Shown piece after piece: positions 6,745-15,223 of a stretch of DNA of 64,000 bases (within the stretch, counting starts at the first letter, position 1; every line of letters starts with the position of its first letter). The notes under the pieces are model-generated. The model was given only the letters and a program-made list of their open reading frames with translations, was not told the origin of the DNA and did not search any database. A program made the position numbers and the translations under genes. The stretch is taken from the NCBI RefSeq assembly GCF_004310335.1, contig NZ_SIRS01000005.1:248001-312000 (forward strand), given 5' to 3'. The DNA comes from Hyunsoonleella pacifica. GTDB taxonomy: Bacteria; Bacteroidota; Bacteroidia; Flavobacteriales; Flavobacteriaceae.

Positions 6745-7911
6745 TTAAGACAAAGCCTGCTCAATATCGGCAATAATATCATCAATATGTTCTAATCCTA
6801 AAGAGCAACGCACCATTCCATCCGTAATACCAGCAGCAGCTTTAACATCGGCTTCAACCTTAGCATGCGTGGTACTTGCAGGATGTGTTACGATAGTTCT
6901 CGTATCTCCTAAATTAGCCGAAAGCGAACACATTTTAATTGCATTTAAAAATGCTCTACCACCATCTAAACCACCTTCCACTTCAAACGCCACAATATTA
7001 CCACCAAGTTTCATCTGTTTTTTGGCAATCTCATATTTTGGGTGCGATTTTAAAAACGGATATTTCACCCATTTCACTTTAGGGTGTGCCTCCAAAAATT
7101 CAGCCAATTTTAAAGCATTCTCACAATGCTTATCCACACGAATGGCCAATGTTTCTAAAGATTTAGACAGTACCCATGCGTTAAACGGACTCATAGATGG
7201 TCCCGTTAACCTCGAAAACAAATAAATTTCACGAATCAAGTCTGCCCTACCAACGGTAACTCCGCCTAAAACACGCCCTTGTCCGTCCATTAATTTTGTA
7301 GCCGAATGTATTACCAAATCTGCACCAAACTTTATAGGATTTTGCAAATACGGTGTCGCAAAACAGTTATCAATTACCAATAGCAAATCGTGTTTTTTAC
7401 AAATGGCACTTAAAAATTCCAAGTCCAACACATCCACACCTGGATTGGTTGGCGTTTCAGCATAAATAAATTTGGTGTTGGGTTGTATCAACGCTTCAAC
7501 CGCATCTACGTCGTTAATGCTAAAATACGAGCACTCAATATTCCATTTCGGAAAATATTTGGTAAATAATCCGTGGGTTGCCCCAAATACCGAGCTACAC
7601 GACACCACATGGTCGCCCGCATCCAGCAAGGTGGCAAATGTAGAAAATACCGCCGCCATACCGCTCGCAAAGGCAAACCCCGCTTCCGCACCTTCCATGG
7701 CGCACACTTTCTCCACAAACTCGTTAGTATTTGGGTTGCTGTAGCGGCTGTACAAATCGCGCTGCTTCTCCTCGGCAAACGAAGCGCGCATCTCCTCGGC
7801 ATCCTCAAATACAAATCCCGATGTTAAGTACAACGGCACCGAATGTTCCGAAAACTGAGAGCGCTCACTCTGCGTTCTTATCGCGTTGGTTTCAAATTTT
7901 TTATGCTTCAC
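6745..7911 (-). CDS. metZ: MetZ-type PLP sulfhydrylase (homoserine ester sulfhydrylase / cystathionine synthase family)
   Basis: A 388-aa Cys/Met-metabolism PLP enzyme. The PLP lysine lies in SATKLMDGQGR, with YSRYSNPN near residue 54 and the conserved SASTTHA-like phosphate region as PASTTHA. It would condense an activated homoserine with sulfide (or cysteine). It is the last gene of the SAM-riboswitch-headed operon. The first codon of the conserved N-terminus (residues KHKKFETNAIRTQSERSQF follow it) is GTG at 7909-7911; no ATG precedes it nearby. A 240-bp segment (7561-7800) is about 57% GC by my count, against 35-42% on both sides, although the protein looks normal. Exact substrate (O-succinyl- or O-acetylhomoserine) cannot be read from sequence. 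Confidence 0.88.
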   Translation of the reverse strand: MKHKKFETNAIRTQSERSQFSEHSVPLYLTSGFVFEDAEEMRASFAEEKQRDLYSRYSNPNTNEFVEKVCAMEGAEAGFAFASGMAAVFSTFATLLDAGDHVVSCSSVFGATHGLFTKYFPKWNIECSYFSINDVDAVEALIQPNTKFIYAETPTNPGVDVLDLEFLSAICKKHDLLLVIDNCFATPYLQNPIKFGADLVIHSATKLMDGQGRVLGGVTVGRADLIREIYLFSRLTGPSMSPFNAWVLSKSLETLAIRVDKHCENALKLAEFLEAHPKVKWVKYPFLKSHPKYEIAKKQMKLGGNIVAFEVEGGLDGGRAFLNAIKMCSLSANLGDTRTIVTHPASTTHAKVEADVKAAAGITDGMVRCSLGLEHIDDIIADIEQALS

Positions 7912-7926
7912 TTTAATTTTTTTATG

Positions 7927-8021
7927 TTTTTTTTGGCGTTACCCACAAGGGGTCGGGCTTTCACTACTCAATCCCTCCTACGTCGGGGATTTCAAACATG
8001 TCGTTCAATCCCTAACGCGGG
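7927..8021 (+). repeat. Core-family intergenic repeat (GGCGTTACCC...CAATCCCTAACGC)
   Basis: A copy of the second repeat family: it opens GGCGTTACCCACAAGGGG TCGGGCTTTC in two adjoining words and closes TTCAATCCCTAACGCGGG. Other copies are at 12201-12322, 55501-55601 and, inverted, 16744-16909, with a remnant at 60830-60870. It fills most of the gap between the DUF4145 gene and metZ. Confidence 0.75.
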
Positions 8022-8059
8022 CATATCCGCTAAATTCATTTTATTCCTAAGAGTTTGTT

Positions 8060-8671
8060 TTAATTTTCAGTTTCTGTATTTCCCGACGCATTCTCAATTC
8101 CACGTTGAATTCTAGAAGGTAATACAAACAAATATTCCCCTAAAGCAATAGTAAAATCAATTGCTTTTTGGGCGTCATCAGAATCTGGTAAATCTGCATC
8201 TTCATCGGCATGTCTTTCGTCATTTGCATCAAGTCTAACCTCATGAGCCCATGTAGCCATATTATCTGTTATTAGATGATCAGTAACTGCTGTATTAATT
8301 CTTGAATATAAACTTCCTTGATTATATCCTTTTTCTTTCAGCATTGCATCCACAGAACTTGCACACAGCATTATTGCTCCAGATGGTGCATGTATACTAT
8401 TAATAGCTTGTTCAAGAAAGGATTTTGCCTTGAATGGAATTGAATCACTAAGAGACTCAGATTCTGGATAATATTTTTCAACATAACCACCCTGCGTCCA
8501 AGAATATGCTGAAACAACTCCACCACATCTTTGGCATGAATAAATTTTCCATATTCTTCCATTCTTAGCGTCGGTTGCCTGTGTTGGAAAACTATGCAAC
8601 TCTCGCAAACTTGGACTATCAATTTTACAATGTGGGCATTTACTTAATAAAAGATATTGTTGTAATTTCAT
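8060..8671 (-). CDS. DUF4145 domain protein with zinc ribbon
   Basis: A 203-aa protein. The N-terminus carries two CxxC knuckles, CPHC (12-15) and CQRC (46-49), forming a probable zinc ribbon. The remainder is a helical DUF4145-type domain with the hallmark AHEVRLDANDERH segment near residue 142. DUF4145 domains occur alone and on restriction-modification or other defence-linked proteins; their activity is not established. It sits inside the methionine operon with 27 nt to the fusion gene upstream and a repeat before metZ. A role in methionine synthesis is unlikely, so it may be a passenger gene that arrived with the flanking repeats. Confidence 0.75.
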   Translation of the reverse strand: MKLQQYLLLSKCPHCKIDSPSLRELHSFPTQATDAKNGRIWKIYSCQRCGGVVSAYSWTQGGYVEKYYPESESLSDSIPFKAKSFLEQAINSIHAPSGAIMLCASSVDAMLKEKGYNQGSLYSRINTAVTDHLITDNMATWAHEVRLDANDERHADEDADLPDSDDAQKAIDFTIALGEYLFVLPSRIQRGIENASGNTETEN

Positions 8672-8698
8672 TTGAATTCATTTTATCAAATCGACTAA

Positions 8699-11600
8699 CT
8701 AATTAATATGCTTACTCAACCTTAATATATCCCCAAAAACCCCACGCGCTGTTACCTCAGCACCAGCACCAGCACCTTGGATCACGATAGGTTGCTCGCC
8801 ATAACTTTCGGTAAATATTTCAAAAATAGCATCACTACCTTTTACATGACCTAAGGTACTATCCTCTGGAATGGACACTAATTTCACTTCTAAATTCCCT
8901 TTATCTTGCGATAAATCTCCAGATAAATCGCCAACATATCTAAGTACATGTCCTTCTTTTTGGCCGTCCTTCAATTTTTGATACTGTGCATCCAATACCT
9001 CTAATTGCGATAAAAAGTCTTCCACCGAAATATCTCTATACGCCTCAGGAATCAAATTCAATACTTCTACATCATCAAACTCATTTTGTAAATCTAATTC
9101 CCTAGCTAAAATCAACAATTTTCTAGCTACATCATTTCCTGAAAAATCCTCACGTGGGTCTGGTTCTGTAAACCCTTTATCCACCGTTTCTTGAATAATG
9201 GCACTAAACGGTTTGTCTTCCACCGAAAAATTATTGAATAAATAACTTAACGTCCCAGAAAATACACCACGAATTCTAGTGATGTTTTCTCCAGATTCGT
9301 GCAATAGTTTTATCGTATCAATTAACGGTAAACCTGCACCAACTGTGGTTTCGTATAAATACTCTTTATTGTGTTGCTTTAAGTTTTCTCTTAATTCAGT
9401 ATAAAACTCATGCGAAATGGTATTCGCTATTTTGTTACTTGATACCAAATCAAAACCAGCTTCAATCAGCGGTATGTAATTTTTATAAAACACATTACTT
9501 GCTGTATTATCTACCGCAATTAAATTTTCAAGATGATGGTTTTTAGCATAGGTAATCACATCTTCAATAGAACTTTTAAAGGTGCTTGATGTAATCGCCT
9601 TCTCCCAATTGCCATTTACACCATTTTTATCCAAAACTAATTTTCTGGAGTTGGCAATAGCAAATACATTTAGGTTGATGCCTTTTCGTTTTTCAATATC
9701 GTCTTTCGACTTTAAAATCTGGTTAATCAAAGCACCACCAACACCTCCATGACCAAAAATGGCAATATTTATCTTTTTAGACACACCAAAAATCTCGCCG
9801 TGTACCACATTTACTGCCTTATGCAATTGCGTCTTTTTTACCACCAAACTCACATTCTTACCCGTTACGGTATTGTTGAATAACAACGGGGTAATCTGAT
9901 TTCGGATAAGCGCATTAAATGGCTTGTGGAAAGAGCTCAATTCTATACCAACAATTGAAATTACCGCCACATTATCGTTTACAGTAATAGCATTAACATC
10001 TTGTGATTGAAAATCGGTTTTAAACTCACGCTCCAAAGCTCTTACGGCTTGTGCCGCTTGGTCGGCTTCAATAATCAATCCGATACCTCTTTCTGATGAG
10101 CCTTGAGATACAATACTCACACTGATACCACTACTACCTAAGGCGCCAAAAATTCTAGCATCAACACCAATTTTCCCTAGCAGACCGCGACCTTCTAAAT
10201 TCAACAACGCCACATTATCCATCACAGAAAGTGAGGTTACTTCTTTACCGCTTGGGTTTGCCGTTATTAAAGTACCTACATCATCCGCATTAAAGGTATT
10301 TAGAATTCTTAAATTAATATTCTTTTCAACTAAAGGAATAATGGTTTTGGCATGCAATACCGATGTTCCAAAATTTGCCAATTCGTTGGCTTCACTAAAC
10401 GACAACTCACGAATCTGTTTTGCATCTACCACCAAATCTGGATTGGCTGTATAAATACCACTAACGTGGGTATAGTTTTCTAGTTCTTCAGCTTCCAAAA
10501 AATTAGCAATTAAAGCCGCTGTATAATTACTACCGTTGCGCCCTAAAGTTGTCGTTTCATTCTTTAAATTTGACGCAATAAAGCCCGTAACCACATTAAC
10601 CACATTTTTATGTTTTGAAAAATAATCTTGTGTGTTCTCCTTTGATAATTTGGTTAAAGGTTGGGCATTTCCAAACCCTTCATCTGTTTTTATCAATGCT
10701 CTAGCATCAGTAGCTTTTGCAGCTATTCCACGTTCATTAAGCAGACTAGAAATTAATTTTATAGATAATAATTCGCCCTGAGCCAAAATAGTATCCTTGG
10801 TTTTTTTGCTATAGTCGCGCAATAAACTTACACCTTCAAACAACTGGTCTAACAATGAAAACTCTTCCGAAAAATCAATGGTTTTTAAAGGTTCACTTTG
10901 GTAGGTTTTAAACGCTTCTAAATCCTCCTGATACGGTTTACCGTCCAAAGCCTTGTTCAACATAGCTTCCAAATCGTCCGTAGCAGAACCTCTTGCCGAA
11001 ACTACCACAGTAATCCGCTCTCCCGCTTCAACTTTGTTTGCAATAATAGAAAGTACAGTTTCTAAACCTTTACCATTGGCCAAGGATTTGCCACCAAACT
11101 TTAAGACTTTAATAGGTTTACGCTTAGACTCAGGTACAAAAACACCTTCCACTATTTTTTCCAACTGCTCATATTCCATTAAAAAGGCATCATGACCATG
11201 TAAAGAGTGAATCTCACTATAGGTTACATTTGGATTAGTTAGCGCTAATTGTTTTTGGGTTTCTCTGTTTTCTTCAGCAGTGAAAAACAAATCAGAATCC
11301 ACACCAATAATATGGATCTTTGCTTCTATATTTTCCAACACATTAAAGTTGCTCGATCTTCCTTTGGTAACATCAATAGTTTTCAGCAATTGGTTCATCA
11401 ACTTATACGCCGATAACTGAAAGCGTTCCTGTAGCTTTTTACCATGATGCAACAACCAACTCTCTACATTAAAGATCTCTAAATCCTCGTTTTTAGAACG
11501 CTTAAAACGCGCTTTAAACGACTCCGGCGTGCGGTAACACAACATCGCATGCATACGTGCATCATGCACAGGGTTTTTAGAATTCAATAAAAACTGTTCT

Positions 11601-12097
11601 TGTATTTGGCAGTTGGCAATCAACCAATCAGTAGATTTCCAATCGGTGGCCACTACCACCAAATGCTCCGTAAAATCCGGTTGTAATACTGCCATTTCCC
11701 AAGCAATACCTCCACCTAATGAGCCTCCAATAGTTGCAAATAATTTACCTGTATGGAGTATTTTTAATCCTTGTAAAAACAATTTTGCCACATCGCGGGC
11801 TACAAAATCCTTGTAATTATCAATCACAAATCCATCATAACCATTCCCAGGAATATTAAACGCCAAAATGGAGTACAATTTAGTATCAATAACCTTATCA
11901 TCTCCAATCAAATCTTTCCACCAACCGTTTTCGCCCGCAACCTCACTATTTCCAGTAAGCGCATGGTTAACCAACACAATTGGCGCATCGCCTAAAGGCT
12001 TTCCAAACACTTGGTAGCTTAATTGTATTGTAGGGTTAAGCACACCACTTTCTGTAGTGTAATTTTCAATTGTAATATGTTGTAATTCGTGTTTCAT
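8699..12097 (-). CDS. Trifunctional fusion: homoserine O-acyltransferase (MetX-like) + aspartokinase + homoserine dehydrogenase
   Basis: A 1132-aa protein. Residues 1-325 form an alpha/beta-hydrolase MetX-like domain with nucleophile elbow GGSLGG (Ser126), Asp near 267-269 and His302 in GHDAFL. Residues about 328-765 are aspartokinase (KFGGKS at 333-338, then paired ACT regulatory domains). Residues about 770-1132 are homoserine dehydrogenase (Rossmann GHGGVGG near 775; SNK and the GFTEPDPREDFSGNDVARK stretch). It thus holds the first and third steps from aspartate to homoserine plus homoserine activation for methionine; semialdehyde dehydrogenase is elsewhere. ThrA-type fusions are common; the added N-terminal MetX links flux to the methionine branch, matching the SAM riboswitch upstream. 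Frame is intact throughout. Confidence 0.93.
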   Translation of the reverse strand: MKHELQHITIENYTTESGVLNPTIQLSYQVFGKPLGDAPIVLVNHALTGNSEVAGENGWWKDLIGDDKVIDTKLYSILAFNIPGNGYDGFVIDNYKDFVARDVAKLFLQGLKILHTGKLFATIGGSLGGGIAWEMAVLQPDFTEHLVVVATDWKSTDWLIANCQIQEQFLLNSKNPVHDARMHAMLCYRTPESFKARFKRSKNEDLEIFNVESWLLHHGKKLQERFQLSAYKLMNQLLKTIDVTKGRSSNFNVLENIEAKIHIIGVDSDLFFTAEENRETQKQLALTNPNVTYSEIHSLHGHDAFLMEYEQLEKIVEGVFVPESKRKPIKVLKFGGKSLANGKGLETVLSIIANKVEAGERITVVVSARGSATDDLEAMLNKALDGKPYQEDLEAFKTYQSEPLKTIDFSEEFSLLDQLFEGVSLLRDYSKKTKDTILAQGELLSIKLISSLLNERGIAAKATDARALIKTDEGFGNAQPLTKLSKENTQDYFSKHKNVVNVVTGFIASNLKNETTTLGRNGSNYTAALIANFLEAEELENYTHVSGIYTANPDLVVDAKQIRELSFSEANELANFGTSVLHAKTIIPLVEKNINLRILNTFNADDVGTLITANPSGKEVTSLSVMDNVALLNLEGRGLLGKIGVDARIFGALGSSGISVSIVSQGSSERGIGLIIEADQAAQAVRALEREFKTDFQSQDVNAITVNDNVAVISIVGIELSSFHKPFNALIRNQITPLLFNNTVTGKNVSLVVKKTQLHKAVNVVHGEIFGVSKKINIAIFGHGGVGGALINQILKSKDDIEKRKGINLNVFAIANSRKLVLDKNGVNGNWEKAITSSTFKSSIEDVITYAKNHHLENLIAVDNTASNVFYKNYIPLIEAGFDLVSSNKIANTISHEFYTELRENLKQHNKEYLYETTVGAGLPLIDTIKLLHESGENITRIRGVFSGTLSYLFNNFSVEDKPFSAIIQETVDKGFTEPDPREDFSGNDVARKLLILARELDLQNEFDDVEVLNLIPEAYRDISVEDFLSQLEVLDAQYQKLKDGQKEGHVLRYVGDLSGDLSQDKGNLEVKLVSIPEDSTLGHVKGSDAIFEIFTESYGEQPIVIQGAGAGAEVTARGVFGDILRLSKHIN

Positions 12098-12100
12098 ACT

Positions 12101-12518
12101 AAAAAGCCCCTCCTAACCTCCCCGAAGGGAAGGAATTCTTACTCTTATGTTTTAAAGTCGACCGGAAATTTAAACCTATCAACTTTTATTTTATTTATTT
12201 TTTTTGCGCCTGCCTGCCGACAGGCAGGTTCCCCTATCGGGGAGCAGGCTTTCCGTTGCAAGTCCTCGCACCTCCTTCGTCAGGCTGTGGGCTTTCCACT
12301 GCAATCCCTAACGTGGGTGCGTTTGCTAAGGGCTGTATATTCCCAAAAGCTACTCCACTTTTGCATTTTACCCACCCCTAACCCCTCCAAGGAGGGGAAC
12401 ACTTATTGTGATTTATAAAATTGCCCCTTGCCTCCTCAATACTTTCACTACGCTCACTCAAAAGTAGTGCTCGCATGAGTATGGTTCCTCCCCTTTGGGG
12501 AGGTTAGGTGCGGCTCCT
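12101..12518. repeat. Composite MITE-like repeat cluster between metY and the fusion gene
   Basis: The 420-bp gap is almost entirely repeats. From left: a CCTCC-family end (12101-12144), the core family (12201-12322) carrying an 8-bp-arm palindrome CCTGCCTG-CCGA-CAGGCAGG, another CCTCC copy (12371-12404) and a final inverted CCTCC end (12473-12518). The outer ends are inverted relative to each other, as in miniature inverted-repeat elements. The left end lies 4 nt from the fusion gene's ATG and places GGAGGGG on its mRNA about 11 nt upstream. No protein of its own is encoded. Confidence 0.7.
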
Positions 12519-12519
12519 T

Positions 12520-13794
12520 TTATATCTTGGCAAATGCCTGTTTTAAATCGGCTTTTAAATCTTCAATATCCTCAATACCTACAGACAAACGTATTAAATC
12601 TGGACTTACACCTGCTGAAGCTTGTTCTGCTTCATCTAATTGCTGGTGTGTAGTACTTGATGGGTGGATAATTAATGATTTGGTGTCTCCAATATTTGCC
12701 AATAATGAAAATATTTGAGTCTCATCCGCAATCGTTTTTGCAGCATCAAATCCGCCTTTATGCCCAAAGGTTACAATACCACTTTGTCCTTTTGGTAAAT
12801 ATTTTTTAGCTAAAGCATTGTATTTACTACTTTCTAATCCTGGATAGTTAACCCAAGCCACTTCGTCCTGTGCTTCTAGCCATTTTGCTAATTCTAAAGC
12901 ATTTTCACTGTGTTGCTTGATACGAACTGGCAATGTTTCTAAACCTTGAATGATATTAAAGGCATTTGTTGGACTCATAGCACCTCCAAAATCTCTTAAT
13001 CCTTCTAAGATTAATTTAAACGTATACGATGCTGCACCTAAAGTTTCGTGATATTTTAAACCGTGATACCCTGCTGATGGCTCTGTAAATTCTGGGAATT
13101 TACCATTTGCCCAATCAAACGTTCCACCATCAATAATAGCACCACCAAGTGATGTTCCTTGACCACCAATATATTTTGTTAATGAGTGAATTACAATATT
13201 AGCACCGTGTTGTAAAGGATTTAATAATGCAGGCGTTGCTACCGTATTATCCACAATAAAAGGAACACCTGCTGCTTTTGAGTGTTCTGAAATCGCTTCT
13301 AAATCTAATACATCTAACTTAGGGTTTCCTAAAGACTCTACAAAGAATGCTCTGGTGTTATCTTGTACAGCATCCTTAAAATTATCTGGATTTGATGCAT
13401 CTACAAATGTGGTTGTAATACCCAATCTTGGTAATGTTACACTTAATAAATTGTACGTTCCACCATATAAACTGCTCGATGCTACAATATGATCTCCAGC
13501 TTTTAACAGCGTTAACAATCCTGTAGAAATTGCTGCTGTTCCTGAAGCAAATACTACGGCGCCTATACCGCCTTCTACAGCTGCTAAACGCTCTTGTAAA
13601 ATTTGATTGGTTGGGTTATTTAAACGCGTGTAAATAAACCCTAATTCTTGTAAAGAAAACAGATTTGCAGCATGGTCTGAATCGTTAAACACGTAAGACG
13701 TAGTTTGATAAATTGGTACTGCTCTTGCTCCACCATTGTTTGCTACGTCATGTCCTGCGTGTAATGCGTTTGTTGCTAATTTTTGATCGCTCAT
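12520..13794 (-). CDS. metY: O-acetylhomoserine sulfhydrylase MetY
   Basis: A 424-aa Cys/Met-metabolism PLP enzyme of the longer MetY type. The PLP lysine lies in SLTKYIGGQGTSLGG. The N-terminal pattern is ATNALHAGHD, with IYTRLNNPTN near residue 54. The C-terminal HPSSTTHQQL and SVGIEDIEDL stretches are typical of direct sulfhydrylation enzymes that make homocysteine from O-acetylhomoserine and sulfide. It is the first gene after the SAM-I riboswitch (ATG 120 nt downstream of the aptamer), followed by the metX-thrA fusion and metZ. Two paralogous sulfhydrylases in one operon suggests division of labour between substrates. Confidence 0.94.
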   Translation of the reverse strand: MSDQKLATNALHAGHDVANNGGARAVPIYQTTSYVFNDSDHAANLFSLQELGFIYTRLNNPTNQILQERLAAVEGGIGAVVFASGTAAISTGLLTLLKAGDHIVASSSLYGGTYNLLSVTLPRLGITTTFVDASNPDNFKDAVQDNTRAFFVESLGNPKLDVLDLEAISEHSKAAGVPFIVDNTVATPALLNPLQHGANIVIHSLTKYIGGQGTSLGGAIIDGGTFDWANGKFPEFTEPSAGYHGLKYHETLGAASYTFKLILEGLRDFGGAMSPTNAFNIIQGLETLPVRIKQHSENALELAKWLEAQDEVAWVNYPGLESSKYNALAKKYLPKGQSGIVTFGHKGGFDAAKTIADETQIFSLLANIGDTKSLIIHPSSTTHQQLDEAEQASAGVSPDLIRLSVGIEDIEDLKADLKQAFAKI

Positions 13795-13914
13795 TTTTCT
13801 AATATTTTTTAGTTAATTTTTAAAAACCAAAAATTCAAATGCACTTGCAATAAGTGAACTAAATAGAAAAATGTTATAAAGAATTTTTTAAAACTACAGA
13901 CTGTAATTTTTTTG

Positions 13915-14035
13915 GTTATCTATCCAAACACCAATAAATGAATTGGGGTTTAAGTAGAATTTAGCACCTTCTTTAATAAGTTTAAAGGGTTGCTAAGGTT
14001 TCATCGGGTCTAATCCCTCCACCTTTCTTGATAAC
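13915..14035 (-). ncRNA. SAM-I (S-box) riboswitch aptamer
   Basis: On the minus strand the sequence begins GTTATCAAGAAAGGTGGAGG, continues GGATTAGACCCGATGAAACC, then TTAGCAACC, and later GGTGCTAAATTC. These are the SAM-I core words in order. P1 closes with GTTATC (14030-14035) pairing with GATAAC (13915-13920). It lies 120 nt upstream of metY. The expression platform is not obvious: a CACTT-ATTGC-AAGTG hairpin and T-rich tracts follow, but no classical terminator and no clear SD sequestration, so the mode of control is open. The expected effect is shut-off of the whole met operon when SAM is high. Confidence 0.93.
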
Positions 14036-14065
14036 ATTTCAATACGTTTTTGAACTTTGTGATTG

Positions 14066-14096
14066 CAAATATCGTGTAGAAAAGTTAATCTGCAAA
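14066..14096 (-). promoter_or_regulatory. Candidate promoter of the met operon
   Basis: On the minus strand TTTG (14093-14096) is followed after 19 nt by GATATTTG (14066-14073), one mismatch from TAnnTTTG. Transcription would begin about 25-30 nt before the SAM-I aptamer, as expected for a riboswitch leader. Confidence 0.45.
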
Positions 14097-14356
14097 TTTT
14101 TTTAGAAAAATTTTGTTTTTATTCCTGAAATCTATTTGTAGAAATTTTCGGCTATCTTCGTTTAGCGTCAGATATAAGCCATTACCAACGGCGCATATCC
14201 ATCAACATTGTATGTCATTCCCGACATCAAGAGCATACCTAAAAATTAACGATAATCAAATTTAAAATCTAATCACAGTAATATAAATTATGACTAAAAA
14301 TTATTTTATGTTTTACATAAATTTATTTACGTTTGTATAAATAAAAGTTATTACTC
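14097..14356. other. Intergenic region between the divergent met operon and the DUF2975 gene
   Basis: 260 bp with no credible ORF. It contains TACGTTTG (14328-14335), an exact TAnnTTTG -7 element 21 nt before the DUF2975 start codon, and a degenerate fragment of a TGTCATTCCCG-type repeat around 14212. I see nothing else. Confidence 0.5.
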
Positions 14357-14914
14357 ATGAAACGAAATAAAATAATTCAGACCACATTAAACCTTAATAG
14401 ATTCACTTTTTGGTTGTCAATAGTTGGAGGGACTGCACTTATTCTTTATATAGGCTATTTATTTATTTTTCCAGAATCGTATCCCGATATTAAAATTTTA
14501 AATGATGGAAATATTTCAACCTTTTACTTATGTACTGAATGTGATTATACTGCAAAAAGTATCCCTATTGCGGAAGTTGGTTCAGGAATGAAAATCTGGA
14601 TACTACTGCGCCTAGCTACAATGGGTTTACTATTTATATTGATTACTAATGAAGTAATCAAAATTTTAAAATCAGTTAGAGGTTATAAAACATTCCATAG
14701 TCAAAACATGTTGTATTTCAAACGAATAGCTAAATATACCTTAGCAATCGCCTTTTTTAGAACCATCAATTTTGTTGACGAGGGACAACACGGGATAGGT
14801 TTAGAAATAGGGTTTCCACTAGATTTGTTGCTATTTGCGTTATTCAGCCTAAGTCTTAGTGAAGTTTTTAAAGAAGGTCAACTCTTGCAAGAGGATAAAG
14901 ATTCAATATTATGA
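14357..14914 (+). CDS. DUF2975 four-helix membrane protein
   Basis: A 185-aa integral membrane protein with four hydrophobic segments (about residues 15-36, 77-97, 120-140 and 150-172), matching DUF2975. Its stop overlaps the start of the following HTH gene in ATGA (14911-14914), a translationally coupled pair seen widely in Firmicutes and Bacteroidota. In such pairs the membrane protein is thought to modulate the small regulator; the signal is unknown. An exact Bacteroidota -7 box lies 21 nt upstream. Confidence 0.85.
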   Translation: MKRNKIIQTTLNLNRFTFWLSIVGGTALILYIGYLFIFPESYPDIKILNDGNISTFYLCTECDYTAKSIPIAEVGSGMKIWILLRLATMGLLFILITNEVIKILKSVRGYKTFHSQNMLYFKRIAKYTLAIAFFRTINFVDEGQHGIGLEIGFPLDLLLFALFSLSLSEVFKEGQLLQEDKDSIL

Positions 14915-15135
14915 GTATCGTTATAAATCTGGATGTAATGCTGGCCAAACGCAAAATGAAGCTAAAAGAATTAGCTGAAACCATTGGTATATCTGAAACC
15001 AATCTTTCACTTTTAAAAACCGGTAAGGTAAAAGGCATAAGGTTTAACACCCTAGATAGCATTTGTGAAATATTGGAATGTCAACCTGGAGATATCTTAG
15101 AACACGTTCCCTCTAATTCACGAAATGAAAACTAA
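14911..15135 (+). CDS. Small Cro/C1-type HTH regulator (YozG-like)
   Basis: A 74-aa single-domain XRE DNA-binding protein. It shows the HTH_26-type pattern MLAKRKMKLKELAETIGIS, then TNLSLLKTGKVKGIRFNTL, and the terminal segment ICEILECQPGDILE, where the CQPGDIL end is characteristic of YozG-like partners of DUF2975. It overlaps the DUF2975 gene by 4 nt. It probably regulates its own operon and perhaps the lipoprotein downstream. Confidence 0.9.
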   Translation: MSIVINLDVMLAKRKMKLKELAETIGISETNLSLLKTGKVKGIRFNTLDSICEILECQPGDILEHVPSNSRNEN

Positions 15136-15223
15136 CAGAAAACTGAGAACCTCATGATTTGAGGCACAATTAAGAAAAACTGCTTTTTAAAAGGAGCTAT
15201 TAAATCAATAATTATTAACGAAA

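Noticed and set aside
7506-7827. Overlapping ORFs of 80-100 aa on both strands within metZ
   Set aside because: They lie in the GC-rich patch of metZ, where stop codons are rare by composition; none has a recognisable motif, and the metZ frame is clearly the coding one.
8371-8622. 83-aa minus-strand ORF inside the DUF4145 gene
   Set aside because: It is a frame-shifted shadow of the DUF4145 coding sequence without its own start context.
12089-12418. Plus-strand ORF of 109 aa in the metY-fusion gap
   Set aside because: It runs through dispersed repeats, and the translated sequence is just the repeat words; similar frames appear in other repeat copies.
13861-13914. Classical intrinsic terminator after the SAM-I aptamer
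   Set aside because: I looked for a GC stem followed by a T-run; only very short palindromes such as TACAG-T-CTGTA are present, too tight to fold as a terminator.
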